A stretch of 64,000 nt of DNA from Schistosoma haematobium (GCF_000699445.3 NC_067195.1:87058569-87122568), one strand, 5' to 3'; positions 10,445 to 20,755 are shown, counted from the stretch's first letter. Notes: generated by a model from the sequence alone, not told the origin. Numbers and translations: made by a program.

Positions 10445-10825
10445 TCATACCGACAATAGGCAACATCGTTGATGAACACGGTGGATCTGATGCAAAGCAA
10501 GAGCAGCATATATACGGTTGAATAACATCTAGAACTCAAAACAACTGTCAACCAACACCAAGGTCAGAATTTTCAATACAAATGTCAGGACATTTCTACT
10601 GTATGGATTGGAAACTTGGACAACTACGGAAGTCATCATCCAAAACATACAAGTGTTTATTAACAGTTGTCTATACAAAATACTTCACATCCGTTGGCTA
10701 AACACTATCAACAACAACCTAATGTGGGAGAGAACAAACCAGACCCCAGCGGAGGAAGAAATCAAGAAGAAGCGCTGGAAGTTAAAGGACATACATTGAG
10801 GAGAGCACCTAACTGCGTCACTCAT
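10445..10825 (+). mobile_element. RTE/SR2-like fragment, both ends truncated
   Basis: This runs from the 'ggcaacatcgttgatgaaca' block through 'tcaaaacaactgtcaaccaa' and the [20 protein letters not shown] frame to 'aactgcgtcac'. It lies 60 bp upstream of the second PAS exon. Stops interrupt the frame. Confidence 0.83.
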
Positions 10826-11051
10826 CGTTAACAGACGTACTCTCAGGTATTTAGATAGAAACTTATAATCAGGAATGTAGTTTTCAAGACTCCCTGTAGC
10901 ATTAGAAAAGACTTTTTGTGAACACCGTATTTAAGGAGTGTAGTTTTATGAAGACTATGGTAAGGAGAAAATTCTTTTCTACCTTATTCTGGGTATTCTT
11001 TTCTAGCTTGAGGGAAAAACCCTGTTACATCCAGGCGAGAATAATAAATGG

Positions 11052-11526
11052 TGGTAACTGTTGGGATCGATTTATCAACTAAATACGATACATATATTCT
11101 TATTATGTAACTCTTATGGAACTAAACTATCTTCATATTCATAATCCTCTTATTATGAACTCCCATTTGACCCATAGAATATGATGATATGATTTACCAT
11201 TTTTGAGTTATACCCAGTCTGTCAATTACTGTCTCCCACATTCACAGTCACATTTGTCTATATCTTGTACAAATGTTATTTCGCATTTTATGGTGTGATG
11301 TGGTTTGGTTAGTTGGTATATAAAGTCAGTATGTTTGAAATATATGATTCATATGATGGAGGCTGAGATTGGTGTTGTTGCCTCTAAGAGGCTGGGTTAG
11401 ACGGGAAGAAGGACTGATAAACACTCTAGACTGCTCGTACAGGTTTATGAGTCATTGGTCCCGTTCTCTAATTGCCCGTATCATTTCGTTATATATTAAT
11501 AGGGCATAAAGCCACAAGTTATAACA
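11052..11526 (+). mobile_element. Solo-LTR-like repeat, about 475 bp
   Basis: The sequence starts TGGTAACTGTTGGG and ends TTATAACA, so it has TG...CA termini. It contains a TATA motif (ggtatataaagtc near 11319) in a promoter-like position. Related copies are at 16331-17010 (interrupted), 47935-48265 (-), 49960-50440 and 56515-56745 (-). No convincing target duplication or internal retroviral coding is present, so this is a probable solo LTR rather than a proven one. Confidence 0.6.
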
Positions 11527-12503
11527 AGACCATACCTTGAGCCACTGCTATCCGAATCTGTTATTTTACTTAATTTAGTGAAACATTACATAAAGCGTTT
11601 AAACTGTTTTTCTGGACTAGTATAATTGTGTTCACGATATCAAGTTAAGACTATAAAACAACTAGAACAATTATGTTCTGGATCACTTTATTACTTCTAA
11701 TTATGAACTACCTTTGTAAGATTGATCTTTAGAAATCTTCTACATGGTTAATCGAATAGACTAAGAGCAAAAACTACGAAGAGTTGTTTATACTTCCTAT
11801 TGTACAGGCTACCTTTATGTATTCTTCATTTGCTTCATATTTATGTATTAGAACAATCATACACTTTAATTACATAATACCTTCACCTTACTACTTTTAA
11901 TTAGCACTTAGATCATTAAATAACCCATTCGTTGTCAATGAAACTATACTCTATATTTGTAAAATCACAGTGTTTTAAATCTCAAACTGATTTTAGTTAG
12001 TAGGTCATTGATAGATGGATAACACTACATAGATGATTCGTTGTCGTATGGAACTGTCAGACAGTCTTTATCCAAGGACTGAACTTAATGTCATCAGGTA
12101 TCGTGGAGAGTAGGTGAGGAATACCATTCACATTTGATGTTCAATAAAATGTGTAACATCTAACGTTTATGAAGATCTTCTTGTTCATCTTAGGTGTTAG
12201 TATTCCCTATAAGGGTGTAAATTTCGATGGGAACTTCAATTATCTAAAGCTATCTATATATATATATATATCTTCTGTGAACACGTTGCTGTAGATCTGG
12301 ATAAAAAGATCAAGAGTGGTATCAAGATTCTGAGATATAATCTTCATTGAAAATCATACACATAATATATAGCATTCAATCATTAAATGGAAAAATACTA
12401 TGTATGGTACACAAATGTTGACATCTAGGAAACAATACAATAGAGAGTACTTAACCTCCAACTGAACTAATATTAACACAAAAATCAAAGAATTATCAAA
12501 ACA

Positions 12504-12505
<2 letters not shown>
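11527..12505. other. Unassigned intronic sequence
   Basis: AT-rich intron with a short (TA)n at 12254-12271. No exon or repeat family is recognised. Confidence 0.5.

Positions 12506-12560
<55 letters not shown>
12506..12560. repeat. (TA)n microsatellite
   Basis: An uninterrupted TA run of about 55 bp. It produces a spurious Ile/Tyr frame on the minus strand. Confidence 0.95.
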
Positions 12561-12561
<1 letters not shown>

Positions 12562-12569
12562 AACGCGTC

Positions 12570-12925
12570 GGTGAGAGCTTTATGCTTGTGAAACCTGGTC
12601 TCTGCTAGTTGAGGATGTTAGACGAATCTATGTGTTTAATCATTGTTGTCTCCGAAGGACTGTTGACTTCCAATGACAACACCATGTTAGTAATGCACAG
12701 GTTCAGCATCGTGTTTTAGGGCACTATTTTGAAACATTGACTTCGGTGTGTGGGACATGTTCTACGAATGTCGTCCCAGAGGATTCCACATTGTACATTA
12801 TTTGCCGACGCTGTCGATCTTTCACGACTCTCTGGTTGGAATCCTAGAGATGGTGTAACACAATGGCTAGAAACGTTATCAGATATGGCTCAGAATAGAA
12901 GCAAGTGGCAATCGTGCTATATATA
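12570..12925 (+). mobile_element. Non-LTR retrotransposon (second family), C-terminal fragment
   Basis: A degenerate relative of 4440-5265. GHVLRMSSQRIPHCTL, then SRLSGWNPRDGVTQWLETLS and DMAQNRSKWQSC match the same C-terminal module in the plus direction. It ends about 50 bp before the first visible PAS exon boundary. Confidence 0.75.
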
Positions 12926-12972
12926 TCAGTATTATGGATCCATATCATTTCAATAGTATAATAAATACTTAC

Positions 12973-13203
12973 GATTTTTTTTATAAAATAACATTTCAAT
13001 TTGATCCGGTGTTTGAGTATCTAATGCTTTTAATAAACGTTCACGCATATCTTTTGTTGTTTGTTCACCATAGAAAAATGCACAACTTCCACTTTTTTGC
13101 ATAATTTCTACACGACTATAACCAGTTAATCGAGAGAAACCTTCATTACAATAAACAATTGGATAATCAACAATACGTGCATTTGCCAATACAAAACTGT
13201 AAA
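12973..13203 (-). CDS. EAG-type K+ channel, PAS-domain exon
   Basis: This internal exon encodes the first part of the N-terminal PAS (eag) domain of a KCNH voltage-gated potassium channel, a cytoplasmic module that slows deactivation in the family. The translation includes FVLANARIVDYPIVYCNEGF, then LTGYSR and IMQKSG, and ends in LFYKKN, which is the canonical order in EAG channels. The donor GTAAGT begins at 12972, so the last codon is split (phase 1) and continues in the exon at 10385. Reading past the donor only gives a few intronic codons and a stop. The acceptor is probably the AG at 13205-13204. A second AG seven bases further in (13198-13197) would also keep the frame with a different upstream phase. 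An RTE fragment lies about 130 bp upstream. The family assignment is firm; the choice of acceptor is open. Confidence 0.92.
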
Positions 13204-13329
13204 CTGTAGAAGGAAAAGCAAACAAACAAGAAGAAGAACGATTACGTAATAGTAATGATAGTAATTCGAAGGATAATACTCAACCAAAATACATAAAGAT
13301 AAATAACAGTTTAGAGTACAGTATTATTA

Positions 13330-13796
13330 AGCAAAGTTTTGACCAACACCAAGGTCAGAATTTTCAATACAAATGTCATGACAGCTCTAATATGTATGGG
13401 GCGAAAACTTGGAGAAGTACGAAAGCCATCATCCGGAAGATACAAGTGTTTATTAACAGTTGTCAGACACTATCAGCAACAACCTACTGTGGGTGAGAAC
13501 AAACCAGATCTCAGTGGAGGAGGAAATCAAGAAGAAGTGCTGGAAGTGGCATTCGACATACATTGAGGAAAGCACCGAACTGTGTCACAAGTCAAGCCCT
13601 CACTTGCAATCCTCAAGGTCATAGAAGAAGTGGAATAACCAAAAACATTTTACGCCGAGAAATGGAGACAGATATGAAAAGAACGAACAACAGTTGGATA
13701 GAACTAGAAAGTAAGGCCGGGGACAGAGTGGGTTGGAGAATGCTGTTCGGCGGCCTATGCTCCACTGAGATTAACAGGCGTAAGTAAGTAAATGAA
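13330..13796 (+). mobile_element. RTE/SR2-like 3' fragment
   Basis: C-terminal module ([18 protein letters not shown], then the Arg-rich PQGHRRSG...LRREME and DRVGWRM), ending 'ggcgtaagtaagtaaatg'. It is split between frames. It sits about 130 bp upstream of the PAS exon, antisense to the channel gene, close to the splice acceptor and branch region. Confidence 0.88.
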
Positions 13797-14159
13797 CAAT
13801 AGTTGTCAATCTTATAAGCAGAGAGTTGTCTTTGTTATTCACTGTTGACAGGAGACCTCAACTACAACGTCAGGCATGTTTTGGAATGTTAGATGTCATA
13901 TCTTTTCTACGCAAGTCATATTAAACTAGTGCACATTGTTACTCTTTAATGCTATAGTACGTTGAGGGTTTTTACAATACTTTTCATTTATGGAAGACAA
14001 CTGAATTTATTAAAGTGATAATAATATAAGTTAAGTAGTTCATTAAGACTATGAGATCGTTCTAAGTCATAGGATACAGCTTTTTAACTTAGTATCTTCT
14101 TTAAAAGGAGGCTACAATGTCAAATTTATGGAAAAGGAAAATTCAATGTTATAATGTTG
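13797..14159. other. Unassigned intronic or intergenic sequence
   Basis: No repeat or gene is recognised. Confidence 0.5.
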
Positions 14160-14222
14160 ATGGATGCTTTGGTCGTGGAGCTTTCATCGTTCTTCTGAAC
14201 AACATCATCAGCACAAACTATA
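14160..14222 (-). mobile_element. Penelope-like element 3'-end sliver
   Basis: This 60-bp piece matches the right part of the Penelope-like 3' end (tggtcgtggagctttcatcg, cttctgaacaacatcatcag on +). It is flanked on both sides by 'tataatgtt', a possible short duplication. Confidence 0.7.
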
Positions 14223-14574
14223 ATGTTATAATATTACGGTATTCCAGTCAAGTAACAAGATTTGGCAAATATGAAGGGGATAAATAGACCCACTGCCATA
14301 ACTTACGTATCAACTTATTGTTCCAGTAATAAAAAGAATGATATAATTAGGGTAGTATTTGTGTGTATACAGCTATAACATAAGGGTCTCGAACTAGATG
14401 TTTTGTATTAAAATGTATTGTAATAGTCTAGAAAAGCCTCATAAATCAAGAGGAAATGGAAAGCTATTTCATTTAGTTTAAGTCATTTATACAATATACA
14501 TTTTCGACTATATTATTCAACGGAAATCTTGAGATTAACTGTGTCAAGCGTGAAACAGTTACCCATCGAAGACA

Positions 14575-14790
14575 ATAGAAGATAGTCGGAAAATATTGTG
14601 GATTGGTTGAAGTTAGATAATAACACCGATGGATATTGGTTAACTGTTCATGCTCAATACCGAATATTTTGGGTCCGAGTATCGCGTGTGAGTTTGTGAT
14701 TGCGCATTACTGAGTAAACTCATACTAGAAAGAAATAGCTATCCTGTCTTTTGGAGTTTTCAATGATTGTCCTATATTGATCGATTTATG
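14575..14790 (+). mobile_element. SINE-2 copy, strongly degraded
   Basis: The leader (gattggttgaagttagataa), a B-box relative (gggtccgagtatcgcg) and a mutated ribozyme region (tactgagtaaactcatacta) are visible. Core bases are lost. Confidence 0.65.
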
Positions 14791-15120
14791 GTTTGAATGA
14801 AATTCAATAATCTCTACAATCTTATAATGATAATGCGTCGTGTTATTGGTACTGTACATTCATTCTGTGAAAAACAAATCGAATATGGATAATTTAGTGA
14901 TTAAAGCAGTACTTAAATAGTGAGCTGAAACTCTAGGGTATATAATGTTATATTTCAGGTAATGTGTCATGAAATACGATCATCATTTAAAATGATAGCG
15001 GAGTTAATATCTCGCTCTAAATTTGATTGACTAAACCAATTCTCCCTTACTATTTAAACTTTAGAAAACTTCATTGAAATCATGAATTGATCAATGTTGA
15101 ACAATCATTGAAAACTTGCG
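14791..15120. other. Unassigned sequence
   Basis: Nothing is recognised in this AT-rich stretch. Confidence 0.5.
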
Positions 15121-15335
15121 AAGAGTGGATAGCTGTTCCTTTCTAGTATGTGCACACTCACGACCCCACACCCGATACTCGGACCCAGAATATTCAGTAT
15201 TGCGCACAAACCGTTAACCTCTAGACCACTAAGCCAACATTCGACGGTGTTAATGTCTAACTTCAACCAATGCATGATATTGCCCGATCATCTTCTATTG
15301 TCTTCAGTATACAAATGCTACAGTTTAATACTAGA
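15121..15335 (-). mobile_element. SINE-2 copy, minus strand
   Basis: The head region is clear (A-box relative gaccactaagccaac on +, B-box relative acccgatactcggaccc). The hammerhead is reduced to 'tagctgttcctttctagtat'. The leader ends in 'tattgtcttcag'. Confidence 0.7.
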
Positions 15336-15384
15336 ACTACGGAAATTTCCTCTCACTAGTGAAATATGATGCACTGGGTTGTGT

Positions 15385-16054
15385 CGCAACCGCTAGTGGT
15401 CGGGCTTGCCTACTTTAATGAACCAATCGAGCTATACCAGTCGAAACAATCGTTCCTTAAGATCCTACCGTGCCAGACAGGTCAGTTGAAGAGCGGTAAG
15501 ACTAAATGCAGAAAACCCAACATCCGAGGTATGATGGGAGTAGGATGTTTCCTTCACACAACTAGCATAACAGCAATGCTGCCCTCCCGCAAAGGAAAGG
15601 TAGGATTAGAAAACATCAACTCTGAAAATGCACACATCACCTTATCTCACAGATATCCATCTGTGGTGGTAATGTCTGAACAAGTATGGAACTAACACGG
15701 AAATTACTCACAGAAATGTCGTGTTTAATTGACCTCAAGCAGTTGTCCCTTTGACACTGCAGGCATGCTCTAAGGTCTTAGATGGTAGATAGTAGTGCCC
15801 GCAGTGTTGAGTCACCTACACTGGTGGCCACATTGCAACATGATCGATAGCATTCGATCTGCACTAATAAGGACTAGACAAGAATGACATTGATCACCAC
15901 CCAGTGATCAATCAATTGTGATGCTCTAAGGTCACTAAGACCACTCCTAACTCAATTCGCTTTTCAGATATCTGTAGAAGAACTTTTCCATGGTGTGGAC
16001 AACCGGGAAAGTATAACCGCCTTCATATTTCTAACAAAACTAAAGATCACTGAA
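15385..16054 (+). repeat. Unidentified interspersed repeat U1, copy 2
   Basis: The second copy of U1 carries about 24 bp that copy 1 lacks (near 15500-15522). It is interrupted at 15777-15920 by a SINE-3 tail with a 13-bp target duplication. The frame GVGCFLHTTSITAMLPSRKG...SEQVWN is preserved and ends at 15695. Confidence 0.72.
15777..15920 (+). mobile_element. SINE-3, 5'-truncated insertion with target duplication
   Basis: This is the tail half of SINE-3 (gtggccacattgcaacatga ... cagtgatcaatcaattgtg) inserted into U1. The 13-bp sequence atgctctaaggtc occurs on both sides (15764-15776 and 15921-15933) and only once in U1 copy 1. That makes a clean target-site duplication from target-primed retrotransposition. 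The ribozyme-bearing 5' half is missing. Confidence 0.85.
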
Positions 16055-16330
16055 ATTCTAAATAAAACTGTCATAATGATTGATGTATAATATAATGTCC
16101 TTCTCAAGAGATAATTACAATAGAGTTCATACAATAGATACATTATGTTGATAATAATTAGATAACTTGACATCAAACTTTATTATGAATAAGTTCAAAT
16201 GGGTCATTTTATATTTAGTTTAATAAATTAAATATTTCAATTAAACAAATACAACAAGGTTTAATTATCTTTATATGTCAAGTTAGTTCATCCTTTATAA
16301 ATGATATATCCCAATGAGGATAATGTATAG

Positions 16331-17010
16331 TGGTAACTGTTGGGATCGATTTATCAACTAAATACGATACATATATTCTTATTGTGTAACTCTTATGGAA
16401 CTAAACTATCTGCATATTCATATTCCTCTCATTATAAAATTCCATTTGACCGATAGAATATGATGATATGATTTATCATTCTTGAGTTGTGCCCAGTCTG
16501 TCAATTACTGTCTCCCACATTCACAGTCACATTTGTGTATATCTTGTACAAATGATGTTTCGTATTTTATGGTGTGATGTGGTTTGGTTAGTTGGTATAT
16601 AAACTCGGATAATAGAAGCAGATATGAAAAGGATGAATAGGAACTGGAAGGAGCTAGAAAGGATCGCCCAGGACAGGGTTGGATGGAGAATGCTGGTGAG
16701 CGGCCTATGCTCCTTCACGAGGAGTAACAGGCGTAAGTAAGTAAGTAAGTATTTTATGGTGTGATGTGGTTTGGTTAGTCGGTATATAAAGTCAGTATGT
16801 TTGAAATATGTGATTCATATGGTGAAGGCTGAGATTGGTGTTGTTGCCTCTAAGAGTCTGTGCTAGGCGGAAAGCAAAGACCGATAAGCACTCTAGACTG
16901 CTCGTACAGGTTTACGCGCTATTTGTCCAGTCGACAAATCACTGTTTCACTAATTACCGGTATCATTACGTTATCGATTAATAGGAGTATAAGGCCCAAA
17001 AATTATAACA
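16331..17010 (+). mobile_element. Solo-LTR-like repeat interrupted by an RTE insertion
   Basis: Same family as 11052-11526, with termini TGGTAACTG and TTATAACA. The LTR is split by the RTE fragment at 16605-16748. Its TATA-containing segment is duplicated at the insertion. Confidence 0.65.
16605..16748 (+). mobile_element. RTE/SR2-like 5'-truncated insertion with long target duplication
   Basis: About 140 bp of the RTE 3' end (atgaaaaggatgaatag ... gaggagtaacaggcgtaag) finishing in GTAAG repeats. It is flanked by direct copies of the LTR segment 16562-16604 and 16749-16791, which are about 42 bp long and differ at about two positions. This fixes the insertion order: LTR first, RTE later. Confidence 0.85.
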
Positions 17011-17044
17011 ATAAATTTCTCGTACAAATGTATATCTATAGGAA

Positions 17045-17110
17045 GTGTCAGTTTAGAGAACAAAACTCCATCAAGATCATCCACTTTAGCTACAAATCTT
17101 CATCACTTTA
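17045..17110 (+). mobile_element. Penelope-like 3'-end sliver
   Basis: 'gagaacaaaactccatcaag' followed by 'ctacaaatcttcatcac' matches the 3' terminus of the Penelope-like family. Only the untranslated end remains. Confidence 0.65.
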
Positions 17111-17195
17111 CATATAAGTTTTATACTTGAAAGTTAAGAAATTAACAAAATGACAAAGTTTCTAAACAAACAATATAGTTTATATTATGCGGAAA

Positions 17196-17440
17196 TTATG
17201 GATAGTGGCTAGCAGTAGAATCCAAGAAGCGCGTCCTATTTCGGATGAAACGTACATCTTGTATTCCACTGCTAGACACTATGCATCTTTGCTCAGAATG
17301 CTTGTGAACTAAGGCAATATCGAAGCGATACGCACAAGATGTATATATACCAATAAGAAACTGACCAATTATAGTGCTAAGCAACAATGGGAAGATACAA
17401 GCAAACAATATCAAGTGAATTTAAAATTCACCCATTGCAC
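17196..17440 (+). mobile_element. Smalpha tail with chimeric, palindromic ribozyme region
   Basis: The tail (aatgcttgtgaactaaggca ... gggaagatacaagcaaacaa) is in plus orientation. The segment 17205-17280 holds two ribozyme 3' halves in opposite directions. On the minus strand 'ataggacgcgcttcttggat' is readable; on the plus strand 'ggatgaaacgtacatcttgt'. The core CTGANGA is absent, so no active hammerhead is expected. It is followed head-to-tail by the next Smalpha unit. Confidence 0.78.
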
Positions 17441-17760
17441 AAGCAAGTTGCCATCAGGAATCAGTAGCTAAGTAGATAAAGCGATGGCGTTTGAAGTGAA
17501 CAGTACTGGGTTCGATTGCAAGAGTGAATATCAACTCCGAGATCCACGTACATCCAATTGACGTGTCGCAAATAGGACGAAACGTGCGTCCTGGATTTCA
17601 TTGTTAGCCACTAACCATCTTTCTTTATAATGCTTGTGAATTAAGACAATATTGAAACAATACACACAGTATGCACATATGTCAATAACAGACTGATCAA
17701 TTACAATCCTAAACCCCAATAGGAAGATCCAAGTAAACAAGAATACCAAGTGAATTCCAA
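17441..17760 (+). mobile_element. Smalpha repeat, near full length
   Basis: The tRNA-like head (A box tagctaagtagataa, B-box relative gggttcgattgc near 17510) is followed by the ribozyme region 17554-17615 and the complete tail to 'ataccaagtgaattcc'. The ribozyme keeps stem II and GAAA, but its core reads TTGACGT instead of CTGACGA, so it should be inactive. Confidence 0.88.
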
Positions 17761-17929
17761 CATTTCATCCAGTAAATCTGTGTAGACTTCTTCATTAAGA
17801 TAATCCAGGCTCAAAAAATCAACAAAAACAAAACAAATTTATTTACATTATTACCATGGATTACTACATATTTCTCTAATATTATCCAACTATTCAATTA
17901 AATCTCTAATCTAACTCGTATGTTTAAAC

Positions 17930-18140
17930 TTTAACGGCGTTGGATGCCAATTCAGTGGTCTAGTGGTTAAGTGCTCGTGTGCCAGACCAATAGATCCTAG
18001 GTTCGAATCTCACGAGGTGAGATCTTGGATATGAACTACTGAGGAATCTCATACTAGAACAATTTGGCCATTCAGTGTTTCCAGATTTTCAATGTTAGTC
18101 TAGCTTTAATTGACTCATGAATTCAACTATTAAATTATGG
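17930..18140 (+). mobile_element. SINE-2 copy
   Basis: Good A-box relative (attcagtggtctagtggtta), B box (aggttcgaatctcac) and tail. CTGAGGA is kept but GAAA has become AATT, so the ribozyme is dead. Confidence 0.8.
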
Positions 18141-18849
18141 TTTTACAATGTTCAATAGTACATGTTTAATTATATTATGATTATGATTATGATTATTATT
18201 ATTATGGATAGGCTAGTACTACGCAGTGGCTTAAAACAATCCTTATAAGTACAACTTTCCATCAGACTATTAAATAATTAATAGAATTATCAGACAAATA
18301 GATAAATAGATAGACAGACAGACAGTTTGTAGATAGACAGACAGATGGATGGACAGACAGACAGATAGACTATTGAGATGAAATGAGTTACCTAGTAAAG
18401 TCTATTCTACCGATTACACATAACAGTTCTGAATGGATACCTATTTGAAAATGTTACATGATGAATGTAACTTGTTCTTAGAATAATTAATTCATTAGTA
18501 TATATATATTAGATCATATATGTATACCTGTATTGAGATGGTGGAGAAAAGAAATGATTCCTAGAGTATCTTGTTTTTGTCTGATAGTCCCTTGGAGATA
18601 GAATTTCTATGCTTATTATTGAAGACATATAAAGTGGTTAATTATTCATAAGGGTTATGATGAGTGTGTGTGTGTATGTGTTTATCCAAGTGATCAATGA
18701 CTTGAGTTTTTTCTTTTAATAAATTACATGAAACTATTGAATGATTAAAACAAGTTCAAATTTGGTCCCCAATTTAATGTATATGAATATTTACATGGAT
18801 ACATGAATATACTAAATCAATCAAGCTAATACATACATGAATTTTAATA
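18141..18849. repeat. Low-complexity region with GACA/GATA tracts
   Basis: ATT/ATG runs near 18176-18205, interspersed GATA/GACA tetranucleotides at 18296-18372, a TA-rich stretch near 18498 and (TG)n near 18664-18680. No gene. Confidence 0.7.
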
Positions 18850-18985
18850 ATTGAATTCATGAGACCATCATAGAAAATCTGATAGTACTGGATGGCTATT
18901 TCGTTCTATTGTGGAACTCCTCAGTAGTGTGCATTTATGATCTCGTGAAATAGTAACTCACTGAAGAAAATGATGGATGTGTCAC
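18850..18985 (-). mobile_element. SINE-2 inverted half with near-complete ribozyme
   Basis: 3' half of SINE-2 on the minus strand. CTGAGGA (18924-18918), stem II GTTC/GAAC, GAAA and a cleavable ATC are present. Stem I has only three pairs and a mismatch next to the core. It joins the leader 'gaaatagtaactcactgaag' of the plus-strand copy. Confidence 0.75.
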
Positions 18986-19240
18986 TCAATTTTGTGGATT
19001 AGTTGTGGTTAGAGATTAACTTTGTTGGATGCCGGTTCAGTAGTATACAGGTTAAGCTCACGCACACGAGATTGATTGGTTCTAGGTTCAAATCTTGTGA
19101 GATCAGATCGTGGATGCACACTGCTGAGGATGAAACGGCCATTCAGTGCATCCAGGTTTTCCATAGTGGTCTAGCTTCAATTGACTCATGATCTCATCTA
19201 CTGAAATTATTATAATATCCACAAAAACCCCTTTCTGATC
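18986..19240 (+). mobile_element. SINE-2 copy lacking ribozyme stem II
   Basis: Leader, head and tail are present. The ribozyme reads CTGAGGA directly into TGAAACGG (near 19124), so stem II has been deleted cleanly. Stem I halves are retained. Confidence 0.82.
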
Positions 19241-20254
19241 ATATATATGACTCAATGTTCCCCGAACAACTCTCAAGTTAAAAGTATAAATTGGTACTAG
19301 AAAACAGGTTGGAACAATCAATTTATTGTTTTCTCATAAAATGTGAAAGCTTTACATTAACTACTTCATTTACAAATCCTCCATCAACTGTCTCAAACTT
19401 CATTTATTCCTTCATTACTAATACAATCAGTTCTCTTTGATTCAATATTCTATAGTAACCTAGTTTTATCAAGAGAACGCGATTGGTGTAATGGAAACAA
19501 TTATTATTATAGCTAATTGTAGCAGGGATTTTTTACTGTACTTGTTTGTTTAACTGTACTAAAGACATTCATTCTTCCGTTGATTGTGACCTTGCACGCC
19601 CTTACGTTTGCCCAGTGATTCCGCTTGTACTCCTTTGGTACGATCTCGATATTCTTTCGATACCGCGAGATCGCTAACAAATATATGTCGCTACAACGTC
19701 CAATCGCCTTCTGATATCTGGTATGCAACCTTCTTGTAGTGGTGATCATACTTAACCTCGACTTGACGCCACGCTACAATACTCAATTTTGTACTACCGG
19801 ACATTCCACTTCTGTTCAATGTTACATACTACTTATATCGGTTGACATAAGTAGCTTATATAACAGTAGTGACAAACATGATAAAATAATTCAAGTTTTA
19901 ACTTGAATATAACTAAACAAAAGATTTTCATCGATTTATTTCCTCATTTCCTGTACCTTTCTTTTTCCTATTTTATCTTTTCTCACGTTTTCTTCCGTTT
20001 ATGTTCTCCTACTATCAGATTATTTACGTAAGTTGTATTACGTAATTATAATTATGTTTTATGATTATTCTATGTCAAACAGATTTTTCTGGGTAGCTAT
20101 AGACTAGGTGTTTTCACTTTAGTTTTCTTGTAATTTAATAAGCCTTTTTTTGTTGCTTTACATAAAACTTTATACTAAACAAATGATAATGATGTAAATG
20201 AAATCTATATGTTCTATTCACTTCATAGAGATTGTAGTATTTTCATGGTTAGAT
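19241..20254. other. Unassigned sequence with a GC-richer patch
   Basis: The stretch 19545-19800 is richer in GC and CG dinucleotides than its surroundings. It contains a 78-codon minus-strand frame (19749-19513, basic, no recognised motif). It may be a fragment of a mobile element. The rest is AT-rich and unassigned. Confidence 0.4.
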
Positions 20255-20590
20255 TCATCAGTCGATCTAGAGTAGATCATCGTTGAAAGCCTGGAAGCAC
20301 TAGATGGTAAGTTCGTATTAGTATGGGATATTGTGTAAGGTGTAAAACAGTTGCCTACTTCAGACAATGAATGAAGGGTTGTGCAAGATCATAGATCGAT
20401 TAAAGTTAAACATTTTCACCGTTGGATACCGGCTCAGTGGTCTAAAATTTGAGCGTTTTCTTGTGAAGCTGAATGACTTGGTTTCTAGTCCCATATACAG
20501 GATCGTAGATAGGCTCTGGTGAAAAGTCCCAAACTAAGACAAAACAATCGTTCACTACTATTAGGTTATCAAAGATGGTCTAATTTAGAT
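20255..20590. mobile_element. SINE-2 head-to-head pair, degraded
   Basis: A minus-strand 3' sliver (20260-20330, 'gcctggaagcactagatgg') is followed by a plus-strand unit with an A-box relative (accggctcagtggtct). Its ribozyme region reads ggtgaaaagtcccaaactaa, so the core is lost. Confidence 0.65.
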
Positions 20591-20592
20591 CA

Positions 20593-20755
20593 ATTTTGAT
20601 GGAGTTTTGTTCTGTGATCAGGATGGTTTGGTAGTGGATGATGTCGTTCAGAAGAACGATGTAAGCTCCACTACCATACCATCCAGCTCAGAGGACAAAA
20701 CTCCATCAAAATGATCCACCTGAGCTACAAATTTTCTCCACCATCTCATAATCTA
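20593..20755. mobile_element. Penelope-like 3' end as a small palindrome
   Basis: Left arm 20593-20636 (ttgatggagttttgttctgt ... ggtagtgga) is the reverse complement, with a few changes, of 20671-20715 (tccactacc ... acaaaactccatcaaaat). The right arm continues to the family's 3' terminus (ctgagctacaaattttctcc). It is a miniature of the arrangement at 2330-3817. Confidence 0.75.

Noticed and set aside
12950..12973. Continuation of the PAS frame past 12973
   Set aside because: A GTAAGT donor begins at 12972, and the frame continues correctly in the exon at 10385. The extra residues are intronic.
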